A DNA stretch of 64,000 nt from Pseudanabaena mucicola FACHB-723 (GCF_014696385.1 NZ_JACJQB010000018.1:1-64000), one strand, 5' to 3'. Shown: positions 1 through 9,371, numbered from the stretch's first letter. The notes: generated by a model not told the origin, from the sequence alone. Numbers and translations are program-made.

Positions 1-431
1 CTATAGAGATCAATCTAAGGTATGCGGTTGGTACAGAAGGGAGTATTTACTATTATCTCAAAGGAATTACGGATATTCAGCTTAGTGAAGATCAATTACG
101 TCAAAAGTCAGTTCGCAAAGACCCTGTGGGCTATTACGCTACCTTCACACACCAAAATCGTGCTTATTTAACCGCTTGCATTAATCCACGCGGTATATCG
201 ACCGTCACCCAAGAGCAATTTAATGACAATGCAAGCGATCGAGCGATGGATCGTGAGGTGATCGTCAGTTGGTTGCTGGGGCAGAAAGATCTTCGCGATC
301 GCAGATGTTTATGGACTTTGATGTCCACACCATTAAATACAAATAGTGATCTAGAAACTACTAATCGAAAATTAGAGAAGATCTGGTTTTTGTGGTATGA
401 ATGGTGGCAACCTCGGTTCCCCCAACCCTAG
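1..431 (+). CDS. Cyanoexosortase A system-associated protein (C-terminal part)
   Basis: The reading frame is already open at the window edge (first full codon at base 3), so the N-terminus lies outside the window. The visible ~142 residues include YYATF, RAYLTACINPRG, STVTQEQF, WLLGQKDLRDRRCLWT and a C-terminal WYEWWQPRFP. This pattern is what I recall for proteins encoded beside cyanoexosortase A, the cyanobacterial sorting system for PEP-CTERM-type exported proteins. Its exact role in that system is not known to me. The next gene, on the same strand 73 bp on, is HpsJ-like, another exopolysaccharide/export-associated family, which fits an envelope-export locus extending upstream. The family call rests on remembered motifs, not a search. 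Confidence 0.68.
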   Translation, partial: IEINLRYAVGTEGSIYYYLKGITDIQLSEDQLRQKSVRKDPVGYYATFTHQNRAYLTACINPRGISTVTQEQFNDNASDRAMDREVIVSWLLGQKDLRDRRCLWTLMSTPLNTNSDLETTNRKLEKIWFLWYEWWQPRFPQP

Positions 432-504
432 GTTTAATGCTTCTAGGTCTATACATTTATAAAACGTTTACAAACAAGCTATTTAGCCATTCCATACTGA
501 AAAT

Positions 505-1332
505 ATGAGCAATTCCCCTTCAAATTCTACCGAGGTAATCACTGCTAATTTACTTCGTTTTGCTGGTTATGGACTGTTACTACTAACAATTTCTAATTTT
601 GCCGATGCTTTAATCCCACCAAGATTTGGGCAAGATCCGACATGGGAATTTACAGCTTTAGGCAAATTAGTCGGTACTTCACCTGTACCAATTATTGGTT
701 TGATTCTAGTGTTTTATGGTGAGTCAGCCGCAAGGTCAGCCTTTGGCAAGAAAATCCTCAAATTTCTGTCATGGATATCTTTGTTTTTGAGTATTCTCTA
801 TGTTTTGATGTTGTTAATTGGTATTAGTGCAGCAATTCGGATTAATAATAACAACAATGCCCAAGCAAGTTTAACCCTATCGCAACAGGTTGCCCAGTTT
901 AATACTGCCAAAGAAAATTTAAAAAATACTAATGATGCTAACTTACTAAGAGCCGCAGAATTTCTCGAAAGACAATCGCCAAATGTACCTCTAGACAAGT
1001 CAAATCCAGTGCTATTGAGGCAACAGATTGAAACAGAGATTGGTAGGAGTGAAGAAAGAATTAGAAGTAATATTCAAGATGGTCAGAACCGTGCTTTTCG
1101 TCAGCTAATTAAACAAGCGGGTAAATGGTATTTTGAGGCGATTGTATCTGCTTTTATCTTGTTTGGTATTTGGAGTCAGACCAAATGGGCAAGAACTGCG
1201 GCTGTGCGGCGTAAGAAAAAAGGTTCTAAAACTCCGACTAGCTTGGGCGATATTGCCAGCGCACCAACACTTACAACTAATGCTGATAATGTTGAAAATT
1301 CTGACTCGCCATCAGAAGAACGTCCTGAGTAA
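505..1332 (+). CDS. HpsJ-like membrane protein
   Basis: 275 residues, ATG start. Hydrophobic segments lie near residues 16-36, 60-75 and 88-110, followed by a soluble, Gln/Asn-rich, probably coiled region (about 115-205) and a last membrane segment near 210-225 with a basic, low-complexity tail. The order (two or three TMs with a PVPIIGLILVFYGE-like stretch, coil, one TM) matches my recollection of the HpsJ family, named from the hormogonium polysaccharide locus and common beside cyanoexosortase genes. It directly follows a cyanoexosortase-associated gene. Function is inferred only as envelope or polysaccharide export. It ends at a bidirectional terminator shared with ndbB. Confidence 0.6.
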   Translation: MSNSPSNSTEVITANLLRFAGYGLLLLTISNFADALIPPRFGQDPTWEFTALGKLVGTSPVPIIGLILVFYGESAARSAFGKKILKFLSWISLFLSILYVLMLLIGISAAIRINNNNNAQASLTLSQQVAQFNTAKENLKNTNDANLLRAAEFLERQSPNVPLDKSNPVLLRQQIETEIGRSEERIRSNIQDGQNRAFRQLIKQAGKWYFEAIVSAFILFGIWSQTKWARTAAVRRKKKGSKTPTSLGDIASAPTLTTNADNVENSDSPSEERPE

Positions 1333-1367
1333 ATATAGCAATTCAAGTTTTGCTTAGGAGATATAGC
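1333..1367 (+). repeat. Dispersed repeat with core TTTTGCTTAGGAGATATA
   Basis: The sequence TATAGCA, a short variable stretch, then GTTTTGCTTAGGAGATATA precedes a terminator hairpin. A close copy lies at 33233-33269, also just before a hairpin, and a shorter related copy at 14584-14610. Three similar intergenic copies suggest a dispersed family rather than chance. Confidence 0.6.
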
Positions 1368-1370
1368 TAT

Positions 1371-1423
1371 GTCTAAATAAAAAAGGTGATGCTGCAACAC
1401 AGCATCACCTTTTTTATTTAGAC
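1371..1423. terminator. Bidirectional terminator between hpsJ-like gene and ndbB
   Basis: A perfect 24-bp inverted repeat with a 5-base loop (CAACA). The core is AAAAAAGGTGATGCTG and its complement, giving a U-run in both directions. The ndbB stop codon lies inside the right arm. Confidence 0.85.
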
Positions 1424-2608
1424 AGATTTTCTCAATAAAGCGACTAAAGGTTGCATTAACCAATGTGTGCCGATCTTCCATTGATGTTGTAATGTCGGCA
1501 TTCTTAATAAATAGGCAATGCGGCGCATTGCATGGGCTGGCATTCCATCAATGGTAAACTTGCCAAAAATAGAAGCGGTTGCACCATCAATACCTAAGCT
1601 AATAAATTCGCCGAGGGGAATGTAACTAAAGGGGACTAAGGATTTTTGATTGAGGCTTGCCCAGATATTCCATGCACAATATTGAGACTGCTGGAAGGCA
1701 ACCTGTGCGGTAGCGGGAACTACATTACCATTGGAGTCCAAACAGCTTGCCAAGTCGCCAACCGCAAATACATCGGCTTGACCTTTGACGGTTAGGTTTT
1801 GCTCAGTTGCGATCGCACCTTGACGACTATGCTCAACGGGTAAGGTTTGCAACATTTTTGAGAAGGTGCTACCCACTGTCCATAACACAATATCAACGGG
1901 TAAGGTGTCACTACCATCGGCATAGTCAAGGGTAACTTCCCCATCGCTAATTTGCGAAACCCTTGTATTGAGGTCTGTCCAAACGCCACGTTTAGAGAGA
2001 GCCGTCTCAGCAATCTTGCGATTTGCAGCAGTGGAATCATTGAGGATTTTGTCATTGCGATCGACTAGGCGCACTCGACCACGATCCTGAAGTCGATCAG
2101 CGATTTTACAGGCAAGTTCGACACCACTGCTGCCACCACCAGCGATACAGACACGAATTTTGTCGCGATTTGAGGCTTCTAATAGTTCTAACTTACTATT
2201 GAGGCGATAGAAGTCATTGAGATTACGAAAGGGAATTGCATATTCGGATGCACCATCCACAAGGTTGGTTGGAGTTTCGCCGCCAATTGCTAAGACTAGT
2301 CGATCGTAGGTCAATGTGCTTTTTTGCCCAATATTAACTTCTACTTGTTTGGTATTGAAGTCAATATTCGTAACTAGTCCCTGCACAAATTGAATGCCCG
2401 TGTCTGCTAATAACTCCGTAAATGTGGGCGCAATTTCCCATTCCTGCATTTCATTAGTGACTAGTTCGTAGAGAAATGGGGTAAATACAAAGCGATCGCA
2501 TTTATCAACAAGGATAATTTCAGGCATGATCGCCCAAGGTAGGCGAGCGAGATTAAGTGCAGTATACAATCCGCCAAAACCACCACCAAGAATACAAATT
2601 CGTGTCAT
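1418..2608 (-). CDS. ndbB: Type 2 NAD(P)H dehydrogenase NdbB (demethylphylloquinone reductase type)
   Basis: 396 residues. Two Rossmann nucleotide-binding motifs are visible: GGGFGG for FAD at residues 8-13 and AGGGSSGVE for NAD(P)H near 156-164. A late FAVGDLA motif completes the FAD site. The pattern VDKCDRFVFTPFLYELVT, LWTVG and a C-terminal RRIAYLLRMPTLQHQWKIG resembles Synechocystis Slr1743 (NdbB) much more than NdbA or NdbC, from memory. NdbB reduces demethylphylloquinone ahead of the final methylation in phylloquinone synthesis and may act on other quinones at the membrane. No TM helix is seen, as expected for a peripheral monotopic enzyme. A DHNA-CoA hydrolase of the same pathway sits at 26.9 kb. 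The subtype is less sure than the NDH-2 family. Confidence 0.82.
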   Translation of the reverse strand: MTRICILGGGFGGLYTALNLARLPWAIMPEIILVDKCDRFVFTPFLYELVTNEMQEWEIAPTFTELLADTGIQFVQGLVTNIDFNTKQVEVNIGQKSTLTYDRLVLAIGGETPTNLVDGASEYAIPFRNLNDFYRLNSKLELLEASNRDKIRVCIAGGGSSGVELACKIADRLQDRGRVRLVDRNDKILNDSTAANRKIAETALSKRGVWTDLNTRVSQISDGEVTLDYADGSDTLPVDIVLWTVGSTFSKMLQTLPVEHSRQGAIATEQNLTVKGQADVFAVGDLASCLDSNGNVVPATAQVAFQQSQYCAWNIWASLNQKSLVPFSYIPLGEFISLGIDGATASIFGKFTIDGMPAHAMRRIAYLLRMPTLQHQWKIGTHWLMQPLVALLRKSV

Positions 2609-2744
2609 CAGAAAATCCAGTTTGTTTTCTTTATTTTATAGTAAGCACCATTGTTAAATTTTGGTTAACCACAGGTTATTGATACTCGCTTGCATCCCTT
2701 TGTTACCTTTCGATATTGTTGTGTTTAACAATATTTTTACTATT

Positions 2745-2750
2745 GGGGGT
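2745..2750 (+). promoter_or_regulatory. Shine-Dalgarno-like GGGGGT deciding a GTG start
   Basis: A G-rich hexamer 4 bases before GTG 2755. It favours that start over an in-frame TTG at 2716, whose extra residues are hydrophobic and fall before the first domain. Confidence 0.5.
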
Positions 2751-2754
2751 TTGT

Positions 2755-4746
2755 GTGATTAAATCCGTCTTACTGGCTCACCTGTCGCAAGAACAATCCT
2801 TGATATGGCACGATGTCTTGCTAGCTCATAAAATCGAAGTGTGGGCATTCCATGAATCAGAGGATTTACTGCATATGTTGGAGCAGAAGCGGACCTCTAA
2901 TCAAGGCTTGCCTCAGCTAGTGATCTCTGACATGTATGGGATTAGACCAGGTGGCAGCGGACTGTTACTAGCAACAGAGCTTTGTAAGTGGTGTGCTGAT
3001 TATGTACCACAAATGAAGGTTTTGTTGATTAATCCGCGTCAATCCCAAATTAAGGAAGTTGAGAAAAAGTGGGCAATTCGTCGTGGGGCGATCGACCTGT
3101 TGCCGCAAATATCTGCCAAGAATTTAAGTTCTGCTTTTGTAACTGTCGCTAGAGCCTTAGAGATTGAGGTAAAACCCAAAGTTTTAACTAGTGTCATTAA
3201 AAATATTCAACGTCAACAGCAACATGCTGATAAAGGAGCGATTCAAGGCAAAAATATTCGTCAAACTGCGACGCAGGAGCTAGCGCGCAAAATGGCGATG
3301 ATTCCTTTGATGGTGATGGCAAATGAGCCTGAAATTGAACTAAATGAAGATAAACCATTACTGAATCCAAAAAAGCAACTGGCTTTAGACTCGAATATTG
3401 CTGAATTAGATCTTTTTGATACTCATGTTGATTTAGATAAAACAGGAGCCTTTACAAAACAACTATTTAAAGATAATCCGATTCTGCCCGCCCTTATTGT
3501 CTACGATCGCAATGAGTATGTGGGTATGCTGTCGCGGCGGCGATTTTTAGAATGTTTGAGCCGTCCCTATGCCCTTGAGTTATTCACTAAGAGACCTTTG
3601 CGGGTTCTATATGAGCAAGTTAATGTCGAGGTTCTGGAACTAGATGGGAATATGCCAATTGTGACGGCATCACAATTAGCCTTAAGTCGTCCTGATGATG
3701 AAATCTATGAACCTGTGATCGTTCGTCTTGCTGATGATCAACATGCAGTGCTGGATGTGCATAGCCTTTTACAGTCACAGTCACATATCCATGAGCTAGC
3801 CACTAAGCTTTTGCGCGAACAAGCTCAAACTACGATGTTCCAAACGGAAAAGATGGCAAGTTTAGGACAAATTGTGGCGGAGGTTTCCCATGATATCCGT
3901 AATCCTGCCGTAAAAATCCATAATAATACCGAATCCCTTGTGACCTATATCGATGGATTAATGAAGATCTTGAGAACCTATGAGAAGGAATATGGCACGA
4001 AATCACCGACAATTAGCAAAATGCTTGAAGAAGTTGAATGGGAATTAATTCGTGCGGACTTACCTCAAGTTGTGCAGGGAATTCGTTCGGGTTCGAGGTA
4101 TTTGAATCGATTGGTAGATACATTGCAGTCTCTTTCTCATATGGAAGATCACTCGACCCCAGGCCCACTTAGTATCGTCGAATGTGTGGAAAGTAGTTTG
4201 ACAATCTTGAGTGGACGCACCAAAGGAGTTCAAATTGTCAAAAAATATGGTGAGGTTCCTCAAGTAAATGGACTTTGCGATCGCATAATTCAGGTATTTA
4301 TTAATTTGATTAGTAATGCTATTGATGCCTTGCTAGATTTGAAGTTACACCCTGAGCTAATCGAGCAACGTGAGCATATGCTCCTGCGTGAAGATGCGCG
4401 TTTTGAGGATGGTTTAGCATATAGTAACGTGCAAACTGATGTGGAAACCACATGGCAGCCTTTAGTAATGATCAGTTCTGCGATCGCAACTATTGATAAT
4501 CGTGATTGGGTATCGATTAAGATTGCTGACAATGGCATGGGCATTCCGTCAGACATGCAAAATCATATTTTCGATAGTTTCTTTACTAACAAGGGGGATA
4601 ACAAGCGGACTGGTTTGGGTTTAGCAGTATGTCATCAGGTGATTACGCAGCAACATCACGGCAAAATAATTTTGCGATCTCCCTATCTCAATTACAAAGG
4701 TGATGTGACGATTGGTAGTGAGTTTGAAGTGTTATTACCAATTTAA
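2755..4746 (+). CDS. Histidine kinase with receiver-like and CBS-like N-terminal regions
   Basis: About 663 residues from GTG 2755. Residues 1-115 resemble a degenerate receiver fold (IKSVLLAHL start, ISDMYGI where the acceptor Asp would lie). Residues about 220-350 look like a CBS-type sensory module (PALIVYDRNEYVGMLSRRRFLE). The H-box is EVSHDIRNP with H379, an acidic Asp after the His as in HisKA kinases though the usual ELRNP is replaced. The N-box INLISNAIDA, G1 DNGMGIP, F-box FDSFFT and G2 GLGLAV are intact, so the catalytic domain should be active. No TM segment is seen, so a cytoplasmic sensor kinase is likely. No partner regulator lies next to it. Two strong palindromes follow the stop. 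Confidence 0.8.
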   Translation: MIKSVLLAHLSQEQSLIWHDVLLAHKIEVWAFHESEDLLHMLEQKRTSNQGLPQLVISDMYGIRPGGSGLLLATELCKWCADYVPQMKVLLINPRQSQIKEVEKKWAIRRGAIDLLPQISAKNLSSAFVTVARALEIEVKPKVLTSVIKNIQRQQQHADKGAIQGKNIRQTATQELARKMAMIPLMVMANEPEIELNEDKPLLNPKKQLALDSNIAELDLFDTHVDLDKTGAFTKQLFKDNPILPALIVYDRNEYVGMLSRRRFLECLSRPYALELFTKRPLRVLYEQVNVEVLELDGNMPIVTASQLALSRPDDEIYEPVIVRLADDQHAVLDVHSLLQSQSHIHELATKLLREQAQTTMFQTEKMASLGQIVAEVSHDIRNPAVKIHNNTESLVTYIDGLMKILRTYEKEYGTKSPTISKMLEEVEWELIRADLPQVVQGIRSGSRYLNRLVDTLQSLSHMEDHSTPGPLSIVECVESSLTILSGRTKGVQIVKKYGEVPQVNGLCDRIIQVFINLISNAIDALLDLKLHPELIEQREHMLLREDARFEDGLAYSNVQTDVETTWQPLVMISSAIATIDNRDWVSIKIADNGMGIPSDMQNHIFDSFFTNKGDNKRTGLGLAVCHQVITQQHHGKIILRSPYLNYKGDVTIGSEFEVLLPI

Positions 4747-4755
4747 GACTTACGC

Positions 4756-4801
4756 AAATTGAATATAGGGGCAATTCATGAATTGCCCCTATATTCAATT
4801 T
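4756..4801. terminator. 46-bp perfect palindrome
   Basis: The two arms of AATATAGGGGCAATT and complement meet at a central CATG with no mismatch. It lies 9 bases after the kinase stop, in convergent position to the flavodiiron gene, so termination is the simplest role; A/T runs flank the arms. Confidence 0.65.
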
Positions 4802-4839
4802 TTAATCTCCACTGTTTGGGTGGCACAGGTTAATCGTTT

Positions 4840-4872
4840 GTAGAAAATCGCTCCGAAGGAGCGATTTTCTAC
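4840..4872. terminator. Terminator hairpin of the flavodiiron gene
   Basis: A 15-bp perfect stem (GTAGAAAATCGCTCC and complement) with a GAA loop, directly downstream of the minus-strand flavodiiron stop. Confidence 0.65.
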
Positions 4873-4879
4873 TGTATTG

Positions 4880-6607
4880 CTAATAATTACTAGCGGTTTT
4901 ACGGTGATGAATTGCCGTTAAACCATTGGACTGTAATAGTTTGCCATTCTCCACAGTCGCATAGACAATCCAATGATCGCCACATTCCATCCTTTGCGCG
5001 ACACGACATTCTAAATATGCCAGACTCTCCGTAAGAATTAAACCTCCTTGCCCTGCTTCCACCTGTACATCCTTAAACCGATCTTCTGCAGGTGCAAACT
5101 TTTTCATGAAATGCTTGCGAATCTGTTTCCCTTGTTCAAGAATATTCAAAACAAAATGATCGCCTTCGTACAGGTAGGACTCAATCGCCCGATCCTTCGC
5201 CACTGCGATTGTTAAGCCGGGAGGATTAAAGGTCGCTTGCGATACCCACGAAGCTAACATGGCGGATGAGATTTCGCCGCGCTTAACAGTCAGTACACAA
5301 AGAGAACCCACAATCCTACCTACAGCTTGCTCAACAGTGCTGCCGGGATTAAGCGTTGTTCGCACTTTCTTCGCTCGTTTCAAAGCTTGAGCAAAGTCAG
5401 TGCCAGTTTCTTCGCACATCTGGAGGGTCGCTTCAGTGGGCGTAAACTTAATCCTGATTGGTTCAAAGGCGAGGGTATAACCTGCGTCCTTAAGTTTGCC
5501 AGCAATAATATCTACGGCTTCACCACTCCAGCCATAGGAACCAAAAACACCTGCTTGATAACTTTTAGTTGCTGTTGATAAAACGATACCTAGCGCCGTT
5601 TGCACTTGAGTTGGCAAATGACCTCCCAAGGTAGGCGAGCCAATCAAGAAACCTGACGACTTCTCGATCGCAATTTTGATTTCCTCTGGCTCCGCATTTT
5701 CACAATTGATTAGCTCAACTGCCACCCCTGCCTTCGTAATTCCCTTTGCCAGAGCATTGGCAATCGTTGTGGTATTGCCATAGGCAGACGCAAACAACAA
5801 TGCTACCGAAATATTTTGTTGCTTCTGAGCTTCACTCCATTGACGATAAAGATTCACTAATTCACGCAATCCATAACGCAACATCGGCCCATGACCAGGG
5901 GCATAAAACACAGCAGGGATATCCGCAATTTTATCGAGGGCAGATTCCACTTGGCGGACTTGGTTCGCCATGGTGCTATCGAAATAATAGCGGCGATCAC
6001 CTAGCAAATGACTCCAACCCTCATCAAAGACCTGATCACCACAGATATGCGCCCCAAAGAACTTATCTGTATAGAGAATCTGCGTCTTGACATCATAGGT
6101 ACACATTTGATCGGGCTGTCTAGGCGTGGATGTGGGAATAAACCGCAGAATGTGACCTTTGCCCAGATCAAGATTTTCTTCGCCGCGCACGACTTGGATT
6201 TTAAGGTGATCGCCAAATTTTTCCTCTAGGTTTTGACGTAATGCGATCGCACCCGCATTTGTGCAAACAAAAGTAATACGATTATTGATGGCTAGTAACG
6301 CCTTGAGGGTTTCAATGCGGTTTTGGTTGACATGCCCCAAAATCACATAGCTAATATCGAGAATATTTATACGTTTACGTAATTCATTCAGATAAATTTC
6401 TGTAAAAGTTTCCCCTGGTGGATCAATTAGCGCTTGTAAAGTCCCTTGAATGAGAAAAGAGTTGGCGGTAGTCCCTTTTTCAAGGGCATATTCAACTTCA
6501 AACCGTAAACGATTCCAACTACGCGATCGCAACGCAAAGGTTTCGTCAGCAATATAAATTGCTTGGACATCACGGGGTTTAGTCTTATTCACAATCGCAC
6601 TCTCCAA
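4880..6607 (-). CDS. flv1: Class C flavodiiron protein, Flv1-type
   Basis: 575 residues in the three-domain order of photosynthetic flavodiiron proteins: metallo-beta-lactamase-like (1-260), flavodoxin (about 266-410, ASAYGNTTT at the FMN loop) and flavin-reductase-like (about 428-575). The diiron ligand motif, canonically HxExDH, reads H92-V-N94-Q-N96-R97, the next His position falls at R163 (TPRQPD), and the bridging Asp position appears as K182. Only H92 and H239 persist. Such substitution is known for Flv1 and Flv2, which work as heterodimers with Flv3 or Flv4 in light-driven O2 reduction downstream of photosystem I or II. The Flv1 rather than Flv2 call is from recalled sequence similarity (GKGHILRFIPTSTPR, CTYDVKTQILYTDK). 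No partner flv gene is in the window. Confidence 0.8.
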   Translation of the reverse strand: MESAIVNKTKPRDVQAIYIADETFALRSRSWNRLRFEVEYALEKGTTANSFLIQGTLQALIDPPGETFTEIYLNELRKRINILDISYVILGHVNQNRIETLKALLAINNRITFVCTNAGAIALRQNLEEKFGDHLKIQVVRGEENLDLGKGHILRFIPTSTPRQPDQMCTYDVKTQILYTDKFFGAHICGDQVFDEGWSHLLGDRRYYFDSTMANQVRQVESALDKIADIPAVFYAPGHGPMLRYGLRELVNLYRQWSEAQKQQNISVALLFASAYGNTTTIANALAKGITKAGVAVELINCENAEPEEIKIAIEKSSGFLIGSPTLGGHLPTQVQTALGIVLSTATKSYQAGVFGSYGWSGEAVDIIAGKLKDAGYTLAFEPIRIKFTPTEATLQMCEETGTDFAQALKRAKKVRTTLNPGSTVEQAVGRIVGSLCVLTVKRGEISSAMLASWVSQATFNPPGLTIAVAKDRAIESYLYEGDHFVLNILEQGKQIRKHFMKKFAPAEDRFKDVQVEAGQGGLILTESLAYLECRVAQRMECGDHWIVYATVENGKLLQSNGLTAIHHRKTASNY

Positions 6608-6896
6608 AATTATAGACTGATGGTTCTAGTTTACTGATTATTGATTGCGAGAGGATATAGAGTTTAAGGTTTTCAGGAGTTCAGCATAGTTAAAAATTCC
6701 AACCAAATTTTTGCACCCTCGTAGCGGGCGGCAAAAAATCAACCATTGTCAATCTTTATAAAGCTTGGTGAATAAATGTAATACCATTCCTATGCGGCTG
6801 CGGCTCCGTCAGTATAATGAGAATGCGTCCAAGGTTCTTCTAAATATAGCGAAAACCTAGATGCAATTCTTCTGATTTTGACGAGGAAGTTACATC

Positions 6897-9335
6897 ATGA
6901 CTAGTTCATTTTTGGCTACAGAACTGTCGAGAACCGTTCCCAAAGAACAAGCATTGATACTTTGGTTTGAAGAGGTGGGGATTGCCGATATTCCGCTTGT
7001 GGGCGGAAAAAATGCATCACTAGGGGAAATGATTCGACAACTTCAACCCAAAGGTGTGAATGTTCCCAATGGATTTGCAACCACTGCCTACGCTTTTCGT
7101 TATTTCATTGAGAAAGCAGGTCTAGAAGTCAAATTGCGCGAACTCTTCGCCGATCTGAACATTGATGACATGAATAATCTGCGCGATCGCGGTCGCATGG
7201 CACGCGCTTTAGTTCTAAGCACGCCATTCCCCGACGATCTACAAATGGCGATCGCTATGTCCTATCAAAGACTTTGCGACTGCGAATTATCCTGCGGTAA
7301 AGAAGCTGATGTTGCTGTCCGTTCTAGCGCCACGGCTGAAGACTTACCCGATGCCAGTTTCGCAGGGCAACAGGAAACCTATCTCAATGTCTACGGTGCG
7401 AATGAAGTTGTCGATGCTTGCCATCGATGTTTTGCTTCCCTATTCACCGATCGCGCCATTTCCTACCGCACGATCAACGGCTTCGATCATTTCGATATCG
7501 CTCTCTCCGTCGGCGTACAAAAAATGGTACGTTCCGACCTTGCCGCCTCTGGTGTGATGTTCTCCATCGACACCGAGACAGGCTTCAAAAATGCAGCGTT
7601 AATCACTGCCGCCTATGGCTTAGGTGAAAACGTGGTGCAGGGTGCAGTCAACCCAGATGAGTATTTCGTTTTCAAACCAACTCTCAAACAAGGCTTCCGT
7701 CCGATTCTCGAAAAACGCCTCGGCACCAAAGAAATCAAGATGGTCTATGACATTGGTGGCGGTAAGCTGACCAAGAATATTCCTGTCCCAGTTTCGGAAC
7801 GAGTCAAGTTCGCAATTACCGATGAAGAGATTCTCAAACTTGGAGAATGGGCTTGCATCATCGAAGATCATTATTCAGAAGTACGCGGCAAGCTCTCGCC
7901 GATGGATATTGAATGGGCAAAAGATGGACGCACTGGGGAATTGTTCATCGTTCAGGCAAGACCTGAAACTGTACAGTCCCAAAAGTCAGGCAACATTCTC
8001 AAGAACTACAAGCTGAATGGTTCTAGTGATGTGCTGATTACAGGTCGCGCTGTGGGCGAGATGATCGGTCAAGGCAAGGCGAATGTGATTTTGGAAGTCC
8101 ATAACATCGAAGATTTTCAAGCAGGTGAAGTGCTAGTCACCAACAAGACTGACCCCGACTGGGAACCAATCATGAAAAAGGCTAGTGCGATCGTCACGAA
8201 CCAAGGTGGACGCACCTGCCACGCCGCCATCATTGCGCGAGAAATGGGTATTCCTGCGATCGTCGGTTGTGGCAATGCCACAGGCATTCTCAAAACAGGG
8301 CAAGAAGTCACGATTTCCTGTGCAGAAGGAGAAGAAGGCAAAGTTTACGAAGGGCTAGTCCCCTTTGAAGTCATAGAAACTTCCCTTGATAATTTGCCTA
8401 AACTCTCTACCAAGATCTTGATGAATGTGGGCAATCCCGAAGAAGCCTTTGGCTTATCTTCCATCCCCTGCGATGGCGTTGGCTTAGCCCGTATGGAGTT
8501 CATCATCGCTAACCACATCAAAGCACATCCCCTCGCCTTGATGAACTTCGACACCCTCGAAAACAAAGCCGCAAAATGGGAAATCTCGCAACTGACAGCC
8601 CGCTACGAAAATAAGGCTGATTTCTTTGTAGACAAGTTGGCTCACGGTATCGGCACGATCGCCGCCGCATTTTATCCCAAACCCGTTGTAGTCAGAATGT
8701 CCGACTTCAAGAGCAACGAGTACGCCAACTTACTCGGTGGTCGCGCTTTTGAACCTACCGAAGAAAATCCGATGATCGGCTGGCGTGGCGCATCCCGCTA
8801 CTACGATCCGAAATACCGCGAAGCCTATGGGTTGGAATGTCAAGCTCTGAAGCGCGTCCGCGATGTCATGGGTTTAACTAACGTGATTCCGATGATTCCA
8901 TTCTGTCGCACTCCCGAAGAAGGTCGTAAGGTACTTGCAGAAATGGAAAAACATGGCTTGAAACGTGGCGAAAATGGTCTAGAAGTATATGTGATGTGCG
9001 AAATCCCCAGTAACGTGATCTTGGCGGATGAATTCTCACAAGTCTTTGACGGCTTCTCCATTGGTTCTAATGACCTCACCCAGTTGACTCTGGGCTTAGA
9101 CCGTGATTCTTCCCTTGTTGCCCACATCTTTGATGAACGCAATGAAGCAGTTAAGTCTATGGTTCGTACTGTCATTCAAAAGGCGAAAGCAAACCATCGC
9201 AAGATTGGTATCTGTGGTCAAGCTCCGAGCGATTATCCTGAATTTGCCAAGTTCCTTGTTGAGCAGGGCATTGACTCAATTAGTCTTAATCCTGATTCTG
9301 TCTTAAAGACGATGCTAGAACTGGCGAAAATGTAA
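6897..9335 (+). CDS. ppsA: Phosphoenolpyruvate synthase
   Basis: 812 residues, ATG preceded by GAGG. It converts pyruvate and ATP to PEP, AMP and phosphate in gluconeogenesis. The N-terminal ATP-grasp part begins with VGGKNASLGEMIRQL, the phosphohistidine domain carries GGRTCHAAIIARE with H442 as the phosphorylated residue, and the C-terminal PEP-utilising barrel carries SNDLTQLTLGLDRD and GICGQAPSD with catalytic C773. The length is normal for the family. It is a single gene: ~290 bp of upstream sequence separates it from divergent flv1, and a perfect palindrome follows its stop. Confidence 0.96.
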   Translation: MTSSFLATELSRTVPKEQALILWFEEVGIADIPLVGGKNASLGEMIRQLQPKGVNVPNGFATTAYAFRYFIEKAGLEVKLRELFADLNIDDMNNLRDRGRMARALVLSTPFPDDLQMAIAMSYQRLCDCELSCGKEADVAVRSSATAEDLPDASFAGQQETYLNVYGANEVVDACHRCFASLFTDRAISYRTINGFDHFDIALSVGVQKMVRSDLAASGVMFSIDTETGFKNAALITAAYGLGENVVQGAVNPDEYFVFKPTLKQGFRPILEKRLGTKEIKMVYDIGGGKLTKNIPVPVSERVKFAITDEEILKLGEWACIIEDHYSEVRGKLSPMDIEWAKDGRTGELFIVQARPETVQSQKSGNILKNYKLNGSSDVLITGRAVGEMIGQGKANVILEVHNIEDFQAGEVLVTNKTDPDWEPIMKKASAIVTNQGGRTCHAAIIAREMGIPAIVGCGNATGILKTGQEVTISCAEGEEGKVYEGLVPFEVIETSLDNLPKLSTKILMNVGNPEEAFGLSSIPCDGVGLARMEFIIANHIKAHPLALMNFDTLENKAAKWEISQLTARYENKADFFVDKLAHGIGTIAAAFYPKPVVVRMSDFKSNEYANLLGGRAFEPTEENPMIGWRGASRYYDPKYREAYGLECQALKRVRDVMGLTNVIPMIPFCRTPEEGRKVLAEMEKHGLKRGENGLEVYVMCEIPSNVILADEFSQVFDGFSIGSNDLTQLTLGLDRDSSLVAHIFDERNEAVKSMVRTVIQKAKANHRKIGICGQAPSDYPEFAKFLVEQGIDSISLNPDSVLKTMLELAKM

Positions 9336-9371
9336 ACAAAAAAGGCAGCGCTTAAGCGCTGCCTTTTTTGT
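9336..9371 (+). terminator. ppsA terminator
   Basis: A 36-bp perfect palindrome starting right after the stop; core AAAAAAGGCAGCGCTT and complement, ending in a T-run. Confidence 0.85.
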
